This document shows positions 35,043 to 44,425 of a stretch of DNA of 64,000 nt, one piece after another. Positions within the stretch are counted from its first letter, which is position 1; every line of letters starts with the position of its first letter. Source of the stretch: Verrucosispora sp. NA02020 (GTDB lineage: Bacteria > Actinomycetota > Actinomycetes > Mycobacteriales > Micromonosporaceae); NCBI RefSeq assembly GCF_013364215.1, contig NZ_CP054923.1, positions 1,054,001-1,118,000 on the forward strand, given 5' to 3'. A program made the translations under genes and the position numbers. Under the pieces are notes generated by a model. The model was not told the origin of the DNA. It was given only the letters and a program-made list of their open reading frames with translations, and ran no database searches.

Positions 35043-36302
35043 TCAGTTCAGGCGTTCGAGGACCATCGCCATGCCCTGCCCGCCGCCGACGCACATGGTC
35101 TCCAGGCCGATGGTCCCGTCGTGCCACTGCAACGCGTTGAGCAGGGTGCCGGTGATCCGGGCGCCGGTCATCCCGAACGGGTGACCGACCGCGATCGCGC
35201 CGCCGGCCACGTTCAGCTTCTCCTCGGGGATGCCGAGCTGCCGGTACGACGGGATCACCTGCGCCGCGAACGCCTCGTTGATCTCCACCAGGTCGACGTC
35301 GTCGATGGCCATACCGGCACGTGCCAGCGCCTGCCGGCTGGCCTCGACCGGACCGAGCCCCATGATCTCCGGCGACAGCGCGGTGACGCCGGTCGAGACG
35401 ATCCGGGCCAGCGGGGTGACACCCAACTCCTCGGCCCGTTGGGCACTCATCACGACCACGGCGGCGGCGCCGTCGTTGAGCGGGCAGCAGTTGCCGGCGG
35501 TGATCCGCCCGTCCGGTCGGAACACCGGCTTGAGCGCGGAGACCGCCTCCAGCGTCACCCCGGCACGCGGGCCGTCGTCGGCGGTGACCACGGTGCCGTC
35601 CGGAGTGGTGACCGGGGTGATCTCGCGGGCCCAGAAGCCGTCGGCGATCGCCTTCTCCGCCAGGTTCTGGCTGCGGACGCCGAAGGCGTCCATGTCGGCA
35701 CGGCTGACGTCGTGCACCTGGGCCAGGTTCTCGGCGGTCTGCCCCATGGCCAGGTAGACGTCGGGCAGCGCGCCCTGCTCGCGCGGGTCGGTCCAGACCG
35801 GAGCACCGGCTTCCGTGCGGCTCCTGGAGCGGTCCCGCGCCTCGGCGAACCGGGGGTTCTCCCAGCGTCCCAGCAGGGCCTGTGCCTCCGGGGGCAGGAC
35901 GTCGGAGTTGCCCCGGGCATAGCGGGAGACGGTCTCGACCCCGGCGGAGACGAAGACGTCCCCCTCACCGGCGCGGATCGCGTGCATCGCCATCCGGGTG
36001 GTCTGCAGGGACGAGGCGCAGTAGCGGGTGGTCGTGGCACCGGGCAGGCCGTCCAGGCCCATCAGGACGGCGACCACCCGGGCCATGTTGAAGCCCTGCT
36101 CACCACCGGGCAGACCGCACCCCAGGTAGAGGTCGTCGATCTCGCGTGGGTCGAGTTGGGGGATCTTGTCCAGGGCGGCCTGCACGATGGTGGCGGCGAG
36201 GTCGTCCGGCCGGACATCGCGGAGCGAACCCTTGTGGGCCCGGCCGATGGGGGAGCGGGCGGTGGCGACGATCACGGCGTCGCGGGACGACTCAATCGGC
36301 AT
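35043..36302 (-). CDS. fadA: Acetyl-CoA C-acyltransferase (thiolase)
   Basis: Thiolase of 419 residues that cleaves 3-ketoacyl-CoA in beta-oxidation or condenses acyl-CoAs. The nucleophile Cys95 is in TTRYCASSLQ; VEINEAFAAQ, AIAVGHPFGMTGAR (catalytic His) and MCVGGGQGMA (catalytic Cys near the end) complete the active site. It aligns with the FadA3-type genes encoded at the same place in M. tuberculosis (Rv1074c, before an SGNH hydrolase and cbs). TAGCGT lies 6 nt before ATG 36302. Whether it is degradative or biosynthetic cannot be decided here. Confidence 0.94.
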   Translation of the reverse strand: MPIESSRDAVIVATARSPIGRAHKGSLRDVRPDDLAATIVQAALDKIPQLDPREIDDLYLGCGLPGGEQGFNMARVVAVLMGLDGLPGATTTRYCASSLQTTRMAMHAIRAGEGDVFVSAGVETVSRYARGNSDVLPPEAQALLGRWENPRFAEARDRSRSRTEAGAPVWTDPREQGALPDVYLAMGQTAENLAQVHDVSRADMDAFGVRSQNLAEKAIADGFWAREITPVTTPDGTVVTADDGPRAGVTLEAVSALKPVFRPDGRITAGNCCPLNDGAAAVVVMSAQRAEELGVTPLARIVSTGVTALSPEIMGLGPVEASRQALARAGMAIDDVDLVEINEAFAAQVIPSYRQLGIPEEKLNVAGGAIAVGHPFGMTGARITGTLLNALQWHDGTIGLETMCVGGGQGMAMVLERLN

Positions 36303-36308
36303 GCGCTC

Positions 36309-36314
36309 ACGCTA
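36309..36314 (-). promoter_or_regulatory. Candidate leaderless -10 box (TAGCGT)
   Basis: On the minus strand TAGCGT ends 6 nt before ATG 36302. Confidence 0.55.
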
Positions 36315-36391
36315 ACTCGGCGGTAACTTGCAGCGGAAGTTTTCCGCCGTCGGGAAATGTCACCCCGCCACGTCGGCCTGATCGACCCAGG

Positions 36392-37183
36392 TCAGCGACG
36401 AGGCGTGACCGCCGCTGCGGCGACCACGGCCGGCAGCAGGGCGTGCGCCCAGACCCGGTAGCCGTCGGCGGAGGGGTGGTAGCCGTCGTGGCAGAACGTG
36501 CCCGCGTCGGCCCGGAACACCGGACCGGTCTCGGTGCCCAGGTCGACGACCGTGCCACCGGCGTCCAGGACCGCGCCGGTCTGCGCCCGCGCCACCCAGC
36601 GCCCCACCAGGCCGACGACCTGACGCAGGGGCGGGGCGATCGCGCGGACCGCCCCCAGGTCCGGGCAGGTGCCGACGACGACCTCGACGCCCGCCTGGCG
36701 CAGCCGGTGCACGGCGGCACCGAGGTAGGCAGCGGCGTCGGCCGGGCGGCGCATGCTGGTCACGTCGTTCGCGCCGACCAGGATGACCGCGACGTCCGGC
36801 CGCTCGCCGAGCAGTGCCCGCGCCACCTGGGTGGCCAGGTCGGTCGAGCGGGAACCGGAGACGCCGACGCTGGACAGCTGCACCTGCCGCCCGGCGGGTC
36901 CCTCGGCGAGCAGCTCGGCCAGTTGACCGCCGATGGTGTCGCCCAGACGGTCGACCCCGACGCCGAGCGCCGAGGAGTCGCCGAGCAGCACCAGACGCAG
37001 CACCGGCGCGTCGCTGCGACCGACCGTGGCCCGCAGCGCCAGCCCCAGCTCCGGCTGGGCGTACCGGCGGTTGCGTGCCGCCACGGCCTGACCGGCCAGG
37101 ACGGCGGCACCGCCGAGCGTGCTGGCGAGCAGGGAGACGGCGGCCGTGCGGGCGACCCGAGCGCCGGGCGACCGCCCGGTCAT
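36392..37183 (-). CDS. Exported SGNH/GDSL-type esterase (paralogue 2)
   Basis: SGNH hydrolase of 263 residues, probably membrane-anchored through an N-terminal hydrophobic stretch (about residues 12-32). Block I is RLVLLGDSSALGVGV with the nucleophile Ser, block III is VILVGANDVTS with the oxyanion Asn, and block V is HDGYHPSADGYRVWA with the Asp/His pair. It is a clear paralogue of the next upstream gene, sharing VVVGTCPDLGA-R-I-PPLR. ATG 37183 is chosen because GGGAG lies 8 nt upstream; an ATG at 37213 is possible. M. tuberculosis has one such gene here (Rv1075c). Confidence 0.9.
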   Translation of the reverse strand: MTGRSPGARVARTAAVSLLASTLGGAAVLAGQAVAARNRRYAQPELGLALRATVGRSDAPVLRLVLLGDSSALGVGVDRLGDTIGGQLAELLAEGPAGRQVQLSSVGVSGSRSTDLATQVARALLGERPDVAVILVGANDVTSMRRPADAAAYLGAAVHRLRQAGVEVVVGTCPDLGAVRAIAPPLRQVVGLVGRWVARAQTGAVLDAGGTVVDLGTETGPVFRADAGTFCHDGYHPSADGYRVWAHALLPAVVAAAAVTPRR

Positions 37184-37244
37184 CGTGTCGCTCCCAGGCG
37201 CGTGCCGGTACACCGTGGCCCGTGCTGCTGCCTGATCCGCTCAG

Positions 37245-38297
37245 TCATCTGAGTCCCTCCACTGCGGGTGAGTCGATCGCGGAGGTCGGCTGTGGCGTCG
37301 TGCCGCCCCCGAAGAAACCCCGGCGGCGAAGCTGTGCCCACCGGCCGGCCGGCCCGCTCTCGCTGCCACGGACCTGCGTTCCGCTGACCTCCGTCCCCGG
37401 GTGCTGGGCCGCTTCCTGAGCGGCCCTCGGCAATGACCGTACGCCTTCCGGGCGCATGCGCGAAGGCCCGCGTTCGGCTCCCTGCCCGAGCGCGGAGACC
37501 ACCGTGGGCAACAGGGCGGCGGCGGCTGCCGCATAACCCTCGGCGGACGGATGGAACCGGTCCCAGGCGAACATCCGTCCCGGCTCGGCGTCGAACCGGG
37601 GACCGAGCAGGTCACCGAGGGAGACCGTCCAACCGCCCGCCGACACGACGGCGACGGTCTGGGCGGCGGCGAGCTGCCGACTCCACCGACGGGCCAGCCA
37701 GCGCAGCGGCGGCTGGATCGGCCGGATCGCCCCCAGGTCGGGACAGGTGCCGACGACGACCTCGGCCCCGGCCGCCCGCAACGCGCGAACCCCCTCGGCG
37801 AGATGGCGGATGGCCAGGGCGGGTGGCGTCCGGTTGGTCACGTCGTTGGCGCCGATCAGGATGACCGCGACGTCGGGATCGCAGTCCACGGCCGCCTCGA
37901 CCTGGAAGCGCAGGCCCGCCGAGATGGCGCCGACCACGGCGAAGCGGTGCAGCCGGACCGGCCGTCGCAGCCGCCGGGACAGACCGGTCGCCAACAGGGC
38001 ACCAGGCGTCTCGCGGCGGCGGTGCACGCCGTAGCCGGCGGCCGAGGAGTCGCCGAGCACGACCACGGTGATCGGCGTACCCGGGAACTTCGCACCGTAG
38101 ACCCCGTCGCAGCGCGGCGGTGGTGCCTCGGCCATCGGGATGGTCCGTCGGGCCTGCCGGGCCTGGCCGAACAGCACCCCGGTGGTGGCCGCCGCGGCGG
38201 CCACCGTGGCACCCGTGCCGATCGCGGCGGCAAGGGCCACCCGCCGCGCGTGCTGCCAGCGCGGACGATCCGAGACGACGGAATCAACCACCCCCAT
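37245..38297 (-). CDS. Exported SGNH/GDSL-type esterase (paralogue 1)
   Basis: SGNH hydrolase of 350 residues with an N-terminal membrane anchor (about residues 20-45). Blocks are VVVLGDSSAAGYGV (Ser), VILIGANDVTN (Asn) and WDRFHPSAEGYAAAA (Asp/His). It has a poorly conserved, charged C-terminal tail of about 70 residues lacking in its downstream paralogue. TAGTGT 6 nt before ATG 38297 suggests that this is the first gene of a two-gene transcript with paralogue 2, 61 bp downstream. The substrate is unknown; acyl or acetyl esters of the cell envelope are plausible. Confidence 0.9.
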   Translation of the reverse strand: MGVVDSVVSDRPRWQHARRVALAAAIGTGATVAAAAATTGVLFGQARQARRTIPMAEAPPPRCDGVYGAKFPGTPITVVVLGDSSAAGYGVHRRRETPGALLATGLSRRLRRPVRLHRFAVVGAISAGLRFQVEAAVDCDPDVAVILIGANDVTNRTPPALAIRHLAEGVRALRAAGAEVVVGTCPDLGAIRPIQPPLRWLARRWSRQLAAAQTVAVVSAGGWTVSLGDLLGPRFDAEPGRMFAWDRFHPSAEGYAAAAAALLPTVVSALGQGAERGPSRMRPEGVRSLPRAAQEAAQHPGTEVSGTQVRGSESGPAGRWAQLRRRGFFGGGTTPQPTSAIDSPAVEGLR

Positions 38298-38303
38298 GAA
38301 GCG

Positions 38304-38309
38304 ACACTA
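38304..38309 (-). promoter_or_regulatory. Candidate leaderless -10 box (TAGTGT)
   Basis: On the minus strand TAGTGT ends 6 nt before ATG 38297. Confidence 0.55.
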
Positions 38310-38459
38310 GCGCGCGGGTACGACGGCTCGCTGTCGTCGAGCACTCTGCGCTGATGCCTGGAAAACGACCGATCCGGGTACTTGGCGCTGTGGCGTCGTG
38401 TGACGGATCGTGGAGGTTGCGCCGGGTCGTCACGCTGCACGGTGGAGAGGAGCACGACG

Positions 38460-38816
38460 ATGGCTAAGACGTTGAAACGGGGTGCGGCGTTCGTCGCCCT
38501 GGCCCGGGCGCTGACGGCCGGTGCCCGGGGCGGTCCGTCGATCGGCGCACGGGTCGGGGCGCTGCCCAGGATGATCGGGGCCACCGCCCGCGGACAGTAC
38601 GACGGCGGCCTGCGGCTGGCGATGATGACGGCGGCCACGGCCTACATCGTCTCGCCGATCGACGCCGTGCCGGAGATGTTCCTGACGGTGTTCGGGCTGA
38701 TCGACGACGCGGTGATGGTGACCTGGTTGGCCGGTGCCGTGCTGGCCGAGACCGAGCGTTTCCTGGAGTGGGAGGCGCGGGGCGGCTCCGTGATCCCGGG
38801 GCACGTGGTGCCCTGA
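38460..38816 (+). CDS. YkvA/DUF1232 family small membrane protein
   Basis: The 118-residue protein carries the DUF1232 core, in which AAATAYIVSPIDAVPEMFL-like (here MTAATAYIVSPIDAVPEMF) and a second hydrophobic segment GLIDDAVMVTWLAGAVL form a short helical hairpin with the hallmark SPIDAVPE. The role of the family is unknown. The N-terminus is basic and amphipathic. GAGAGGAG lies 8 nt before ATG 38460. It is 82 bp upstream of cbs on the same strand and may be co-transcribed with it. Confidence 0.88.
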   Translation: MAKTLKRGAAFVALARALTAGARGGPSIGARVGALPRMIGATARGQYDGGLRLAMMTAATAYIVSPIDAVPEMFLTVFGLIDDAVMVTWLAGAVLAETERFLEWEARGGSVIPGHVVP

Positions 38817-38861
38817 CCCGACGTACCCTGGGCGCGGGAATCACGCGAGTCACCCGCCCGG

Positions 38862-38883
38862 CCTCCGGCGCCGGCGCCGGAGG
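38862..38883 (+). promoter_or_regulatory. 22-bp perfect palindrome overlapping GGAGG before cbs
   Basis: CCTCCGGCGCC and its complement abut with no spacer. In RNA the 3' arm, which contains GGAGG (38879-38883), would pair with CCTCC, so the leader could hide a ribosome-binding site 15 nt before the cbs GTG. The palindrome is exact; the regulatory role is inference. Confidence 0.45.
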
Positions 38884-38898
38884 AAAGGGCACAACGAG

Positions 38899-40269
<1,371 letters not shown>

Positions 40270-40327
40270 GGTGTAAGGAAGGGCACCTTATTAACGCCTC
40301 GTGCATAGCAGGGGTCCCCTACTAACG
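40270..40327. repeat. Palindromic repeat element, copy 3 (left end of cassette)
   Basis: Begins one base after the cbs stop codon. The outer 20 bp, ggtgtaaggaagggcacctt, recur exactly in inverted orientation at 41452-41471 (copy 4). The centre TTAACGCCT and the inner AGCAGGGGTCCCCT are also shared with the inverted copy 4. Confidence 0.88.
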
Positions 40328-40482
40328 CGCAGAACGGCCCGCTGGACGTCGGTTAACAGCCCGGCGTCTGACTCCCTCTGTCCGGCGGCCCGCCGACGCA
40401 CAGCAGTTGCACAAGCGGGCCAAAGCAGATGCCTACTTCCCGTTTCTATCGTCGCTGCCAGGGCAACGATCGGGAGGAACAG

Positions 40483-41385
40483 ATGGGCTACGACCACCAT
40501 GAGGGGCAACGGGTCAGTCGGCGTCGCATCATCGCCGGCATCGGGTCGGTCGGGCTGGCCGGCCTGCTGGCGGCGTGCGGCCGGGACGGTGGCACCGTCA
40601 CCACCTCGACCGGTGAGACCGTCGCCCCACTGGCGACCACCGCGAACGATCTCACCGCGCTCTTCGACGGCGCGAACACCTGCACGCTGACGGCGAGCAC
40701 CACCCAGGGGCCGTACTACTTCGACGCGGACAAGATCCGCAGCGACATCCGGGAGGACCGCGAGGGCGTACGGCTCCGACTGGCCATCCGGGTGCAGGAC
40801 AGCGAGCAGTGCGGGCCGCTGCCGAATGCGGTGGTGGAGATCTGGCACTGCGACGCGGCCGGTCTCTACTCGGGCGCGGAGGCCCAGTCCTCGGGCGCGA
40901 ACGGTGCCTCCGGCGGCGGCACCCCGCCCGATGGTGGCCACGGCGGCACCCCGCCGAATGGCGCACCCGGGGGTGGAGGTCCTGGTGTCGGCCCTCCCGG
41001 GGGCGACTCCGGTGGCGGGGACACGGCCGATCTGACCCCGACCGACGACCAGCGTTACCTGCGCGGGGCGCAGGTCACCAACGCCGACGGCATCGTCGAG
41101 TTCGTCACGATCTGGCCCGGCTGGTACCGCGGTCGCACCGTGCACATCCACGCGATGGTGCACGTCGACAACTCGCGGGTGCTGACCACCCAGGTGATGT
41201 TCGACGAGGCGCTGAACAGCAGGGTTTATGCCAGCCAGCCGTACGCGGCGCACACCGGGCGGGACACTTTCAACGACGACGACTCCATCTACGCCGACAG
41301 CATGTTGTTGCGGGTGACCGAGGACGGCGACGGCTACCTCGGAGTGATCAACTTTGCCGTCGACTCCGACCAGGACGGCGCGTGA
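40483..41385 (+). CDS. Tat-exported lipoprotein, intradiol ring-cleavage dioxygenase family
   Basis: Predicted non-haem Fe(III) dioxygenase domain protein of 300 residues. The N-terminus has a twin-arginine motif (VSRRRIIAGIG) and a lipobox LLAAC at about residue 31, so the folded protein would be exported and lipid-anchored. Iron-ligand regions fit the family: EIWHCDAAGLYSG (Tyr) and FVTIWPGWYRGRTVHIHAMVH (Tyr and two His). A Gly/Pro-rich insert of about 45 residues (near 140-185) sits between the Tyr ligands. Cytoplasmic catechol dioxygenases lack export signals; exported relatives exist but their substrates are unclear. GGGAGGA lies 6 nt before ATG 40483. Confidence 0.9.
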   Translation: MGYDHHEGQRVSRRRIIAGIGSVGLAGLLAACGRDGGTVTTSTGETVAPLATTANDLTALFDGANTCTLTASTTQGPYYFDADKIRSDIREDREGVRLRLAIRVQDSEQCGPLPNAVVEIWHCDAAGLYSGAEAQSSGANGASGGGTPPDGGHGGTPPNGAPGGGGPGVGPPGGDSGGGDTADLTPTDDQRYLRGAQVTNADGIVEFVTIWPGWYRGRTVHIHAMVHVDNSRVLTTQVMFDEALNSRVYASQPYAAHTGRDTFNDDDSIYADSMLLRVTEDGDGYLGVINFAVDSDQDGA

Positions 41386-41415
41386 TCCGATGTCGTGGAG
41401 CTGTGAGATCGACTG

Positions 41416-41471
41416 TTAGCAGGGGACCCCTGCTCTACCGCAGGCGTTAAGAAGGTGCCCTTCCTTACACC
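41416..41471. repeat. Palindromic repeat element, copy 4 (right end of cassette, inverted to copy 3)
   Basis: The reverse complement matches copy 3: 20 of 20 at the outer end, TTAACGCCT in the centre and AGCAGGGGTCCCCT inside. The TAA stop codon of the convergent GNAT gene (41465-41467) lies inside this element, and the last sense codon GTG is part of the shared sequence. Confidence 0.88.
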
Positions 41472-41974
41472 GCACGGGTGTAGCGCAGTTGGGGGGTCTG
41501 CGTCGTACCGATCAGCTCGACGCGTTCGACTCCGGTGGGGGACCAGCCGCCACGCTCGTAGAAGCGGCGGGCGGACTCGTTCTCGCGCAGCACCCAGAGC
41601 GCCGCGCGGCGCCAGCCCCGCGTCCGCATGCTCGCCAGGGCGTCGACCATCAGCGCCCGACCGACGCCCCTACCGCGCTCGGCGGGAGCGAGGTGGATCG
41701 CGCACAGCAGCCCGGTGTCCGGGTCGTCCTCGTCGTCCGGGCCGGAGTAGCTGAAGCCGGCGAGGGCGTCACCCCGCATGGCCAGGATCATCCGGTGGCT
41801 GTCACGCTCCCAGATCCATCGCTCGGCCCAGTACTCACCCATGGCCTCCGGGCTCGGGTCGGCCAACGCCTCCGGCGGCAGGAACGACGAGTAGGCGGCG
41901 ACGCGCGAGCTCTGGTGGAGCCGGCCCACCGCCATCAGGTCCTCGGCGGTTGCGGCACGCAGCGTGACACTCAC
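41465..41974 (-). CDS. GNAT family N-acetyltransferase
   Basis: Acetyl-CoA-dependent acetyltransferase of 169 residues; acceptor unknown. The GNAT core is clear: [44 protein letters not shown] (acetyl-CoA loop RGRGVGRA) and [23 protein letters not shown] 41974 overlaps the RNase Z stop by 4 bp (GTGA), so it is translated from the RNase Z message. The final Val codon and stop come from repeat copy 4, which may have replaced the original 3' end of the gene. Confidence 0.92.
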   Translation of the reverse strand: MSVTLRAATAEDLMAVGRLHQSSRVAAYSSFLPPEALADPSPEAMGEYWAERWIWERDSHRMILAMRGDALAGFSYSGPDDEDDPDTGLLCAIHLAPAERGRGVGRALMVDALASMRTRGWRRAALWVLRENESARRFYERGGWSPTGVERVELIGTTQTPQLRYTRAV

Positions 41975-42900
41975 TCCGCCGAGGGTACCCGGCGGGGCGG
42001 CACCTGAATCGTGGTCAGATCCTCGGCGATCACCAGGTCCCCGTCGTAGTGCCGGCGGGCCTCCTCGGCGAAGCGGAACGGGTCGGCGTAGCGCTGGGAG
42101 AAGTGGGTCAGCACGAGTCGGCGCACCCCCGACTCGGCCGCCACCCGCGCGGCCTGGCCGGCGGTCAGGTGCCCGACCTCGGCGGCGAGTGCCGCCTCCG
42201 ACTCCAGGAACGTCGACTCGATGACCAGCAGGTCGGCCTGCTCGGCCAGCGCGTACACCCCGTCGCAGAGGCCGGTGTCCATCACGAAGGCGAACCGCTG
42301 CCCGGGGCGGGGCACGCTCACCTCCTCCCGGGTGACGCGCCGCCCGTCCCGGTCGAGGTGGCCGACGCGCTGCAGCTCGCCGACCGCCGGCCCGTCGACG
42401 CCGTACGCGGCCAGCTTCTCCGGCAGCATCCGGTAGCCGTCCGGCTCCACCAGCCGATAGCCGTACGTGTCGACGGGGTGCCGTAGTCGACGTGCCTCCA
42501 GCGTGCCGCAACGCAGCGCGATGCGCTGGCCGTCCGCCTCGATCGGTGTGACGGCCAGCTCGGCGGTCTCGTGGAAGGAGCTGGCGTGCCGCAGCCGGGC
42601 GAAGTACTCGGCGCCCTCGGCCGGGAAGTGCACCGCCACCGGTCGCGGCACCCGGTCCAGCGAGAGGCGCTGGATGGTGCCGGGCAGGCCGAGGCAGTGG
42701 TCGCCGTGGAAGTGGGTGACGCAGATCCGGGTCAGGTCGGTGGCGGTGACCGTGGTGTGCAGCAGTTGCCGCTGGCTGCCCTCGCCCGGGTCGAAGAGGA
42801 TCACCTCGTCGTCCCAGCGGAGCACGTACCCGTTGTGGTTGCGGGCCCGGGTCGGTGTCTGGCTGGCCGTTCCCAGCACCACCAGCTCGCGCATGGACAC
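41971..42900 (-). CDS. rnz: Ribonuclease Z
   Basis: tRNA 3'-processing endonuclease of the metallo-beta-lactamase fold, needed for tRNAs without encoded CCA such as the tRNA-Leu in this window. The 309-residue protein has the zinc motif THFHGDH (His63, His65, Asp67, His68), FVMDTGLCD, an acidic residue in [10 protein letters not shown] and the C-terminal [13 protein letters not shown] 42900 gives [13 protein letters not shown], matching streptomycete starts, and GGAGG lies 5 nt upstream; ATG 42894 is the alternative. It overlaps the downstream GNAT gene and is preceded by an unusually structured leader. Confidence 0.93.
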   Translation of the reverse strand: MSMRELVVLGTASQTPTRARNHNGYVLRWDDEVILFDPGEGSQRQLLHTTVTATDLTRICVTHFHGDHCLGLPGTIQRLSLDRVPRPVAVHFPAEGAEYFARLRHASSFHETAELAVTPIEADGQRIALRCGTLEARRLRHPVDTYGYRLVEPDGYRMLPEKLAAYGVDGPAVGELQRVGHLDRDGRRVTREEVSVPRPGQRFAFVMDTGLCDGVYALAEQADLLVIESTFLESEAALAAEVGHLTAGQAARVAAESGVRRLVLTHFSQRYADPFRFAEEARRHYDGDLVIAEDLTTIQVPPRRVPSAE

Positions 42901-42930
42901 GACGACCTCCAGGGGGGCCCGGACAAAGGG

Positions 42931-42992
42931 CGACCCCCGGGGTTTCCGCGCTGGCGCGGACCGACTGGACTGAGTCGGCACCCCGGGGGTCG
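42931..42992 (-). ncRNA. Predicted three-way-junction RNA in the rnz leader
   Basis: The 62 nt fold exactly into three stems. P1 has 13 perfect pairs (42931-42943 with 42980-42992), one side stem pairs 42961-42966 with 42973-42978, and the other pairs 42945-42950 with 42955-42960. Only single-nucleotide joints separate them. It ends 31 nt before the rnz start. All stems are seen directly; whether it is a terminator, attenuator or ligand-binding element is unknown. Confidence 0.55.
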
Positions 42993-43234
42993 GGTGGCTT
43001 GTCGTGGATTCGCCGCACCGCTGCCACACGGTCTCGACGCTTGTCACTGCCCGCCTGCGGAACAGACGGTCACTGTCGAGGACAGCGGCTAGCGGACAGC
43101 CACCTCACGAGTCCGATTGCTATACAAGTCTGGACCACCTCCTTTCACGTGTACCGCCACGTTATCCAGCGACGGCCGCACCGGCAACGGATTTCGATCA
43201 CATCTGTCGGGGCGGCCCGTGCCGGGCGTACCGG
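42993..43234 (-). other. Remainder of the rnz upstream region
   Basis: Between the M42 peptidase stop and the three-way-junction element there is, apart from the 12-codon ORF, no protein-coding frame with support. The minus strand contains further short inverted repeats, for example GGCTGTCCGCTAGCC near 43088-43102. The rnz promoter probably lies here, since a roughly 330-bp gap separates the two genes. Confidence 0.5.
43089..43127 (-). CDS. Putative 12-codon leader ORF before rnz
   Basis: TTG 43127 opens a short frame reading [12 protein letters not shown], ending at TAG 43089-43091. It is preceded by GAAAGGAGGTGGTCC (43132-43146), complementary to the 16S rRNA 3' tail over 15 nt with one G-U pair, by far the strongest ribosome-binding site in the window. 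No larger gene uses this site. The ORF is 97 nt upstream of the three-way-junction element, so it could be an attenuation or ribosome-loading device. Spacing to TTG is 10 nt. Confidence 0.5.
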   Translation of the reverse strand: MYSNRTREVAVR

Positions 43235-44425
43235 TCAGTCCTGGGCGATGCCGATCGGGCCCTTGCGGGGGCCGTCCGCGCTGGCCGGCTGCACCGCCAG
43301 CGACGGGAAGTCGGCCAGGTCGCCCTCCGGCTCGGCGTCCCACTCGGGGAACACCAGGTCGCTCTGGAGATAGAGGCAGAGCAACTGGGCCAGGTGGTGC
43401 AGCCCGTCCAGGTGGGTGCGTTCGTGCCCGTGCGTGGCGTCGACCCCGAAGCCGAGCAGGGCCACCCGGGCGTGCGCGCCCGCCTCGACCGCCGCCGCCA
43501 CGTCCGAGCGGTAGTAGTCGAAGACGTCGCGGACCAGGTCGACGTCGTGTTCGCGGGCGATCGCCGCGAGGTTCCGGGTCAGGTGGTAGTCGAACGGTCC
43601 CACCCCGTCGCCCATCGCCAGCGTGGCGGCGTTCTCCCGGGACTGCTGCCCGGGGGCGACCACCGCCGCGTCCACCGAGACGATCTCGGCCACGTCCGGG
43701 TCGAGCCCGTGCGACGCGCCGTGGCCGATCTCCTCCGTCACGGTGACCAGCAGGTGCGCGGTGACGGCGGGCTTCACGCCCGCGTCGACCATCGCCTTCA
43801 TCGCGGCCAGCACCGCCGCCACGCCGGCCTTGTCGTCCAGGTGCCGGGACTTGACGTAGCCGCTGGGCGTGACCGTCGGGTTGGGCAGGAACGCCACGAA
43901 GTCGCCCGCGTCGATGCCGAGCGCCCGCAGGCCGGCGATGTCCTCTACCGGCTCGTCGATGCGTACCTCGACCTGGTCCCAGCCGATGCCCTGCTCGTCC
44001 ACCGCCTCGTTGTAGCGGTGCCCGCTGGCCTTGAGCGGCAGGACCTGACCGGTGACCACCCGGTCCAGGTCGTCGGTGAAGACCCGGACGTGGGCGCCCT
44101 CGGCGAACCGCGCGCTGTGCGTGCCGATCGGGTTCAACTCCAGCCGACCGTTCTCCTTCAGGCGCTTGACCATCCCGCCGATGGTGTCGGTGTGTACCAC
44201 GATCGCCCTGTCTGCCCCGGTTTCCCGAGGGCCGGGCAGGCAGGCGCTGAGCGCGCCCCGGCGGGTCAGCGTCGACGGGATGCCGAGCGCCGACAGGCGC
44301 TCACCGACGTACTGCTGCACGTGGTCGGTGCGCCCCGACGGGCTCGGGATGTCCAACAACTCCACCATCACCTGACGCAGATAGTCCAGGTCGATGGGGA
44401 GCGGAGTGGTCTTGCGTACGGTCAT
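43235..44425 (-). CDS. M42-family peptidase of the NAGGN osmolyte cluster
   Basis: Metallo-aminopeptidase-like protein of 396 residues, matching the M42 peptidases found with N-acetylglutaminylglutamine amide genes. Metal-site features are VHTDTIGGM (His and Asp), SRHLDDKAGVAAVLAAM (bridging Asp), VTEEIGHGASHGL (catalytic Glu pair) and VDAAVVAPGQ, followed by GFGVDATHGHERTHLDGL (last His). It probably processes or turns over the acylated dipeptide; that role is inferred from context. ATG 44425 overlaps the upstream gene's stop (ATGA), so it is the third gene of a coupled three-gene operon. Confidence 0.9.
   Translation of the reverse strand: MTVRKTTPLPIDLDYLRQVMVELLDIPSPSGRTDHVQQYVGERLSALGIPSTLTRRGALSACLPGPRETGADRAIVVHTDTIGGMVKRLKENGRLELNPIGTHSARFAEGAHVRVFTDDLDRVVTGQVLPLKASGHRYNEAVDEQGIGWDQVEVRIDEPVEDIAGLRALGIDAGDFVAFLPNPTVTPSGYVKSRHLDDKAGVAAVLAAMKAMVDAGVKPAVTAHLLVTVTEEIGHGASHGLDPDVAEIVSVDAAVVAPGQQSRENAATLAMGDGVGPFDYHLTRNLAAIAREHDVDLVRDVFDYYRSDVAAAVEAGAHARVALLGFGVDATHGHERTHLDGLHHLAQLLCLYLQSDLVFPEWDAEPEGDLADFPSLAVQPASADGPRKGPIGIAQD

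Noticed and set aside
38817..38898. SAM or other known riboswitch before cbs
   Set aside because: The leader is too short and shows only a simple palindrome; no recognised aptamer core. The metB start appears leaderless, so it has no room for one either.
40483..41385. Catechol degradation cluster with the dienelactone hydrolase gene at 24363
   Set aside because: The dioxygenase is exported and lipid-anchored, the hydrolase is cytoplasmic and 16 kb away, and no muconate-pathway genes are present.
43132..43146. Possible 16S rRNA 3'-end fragment (ggaccacctcctttc)
   Set aside because: Similarity is limited to the anti-Shine-Dalgarno tail; no other rRNA sequence is adjacent. It is better read on the minus strand as a very strong ribosome-binding site.
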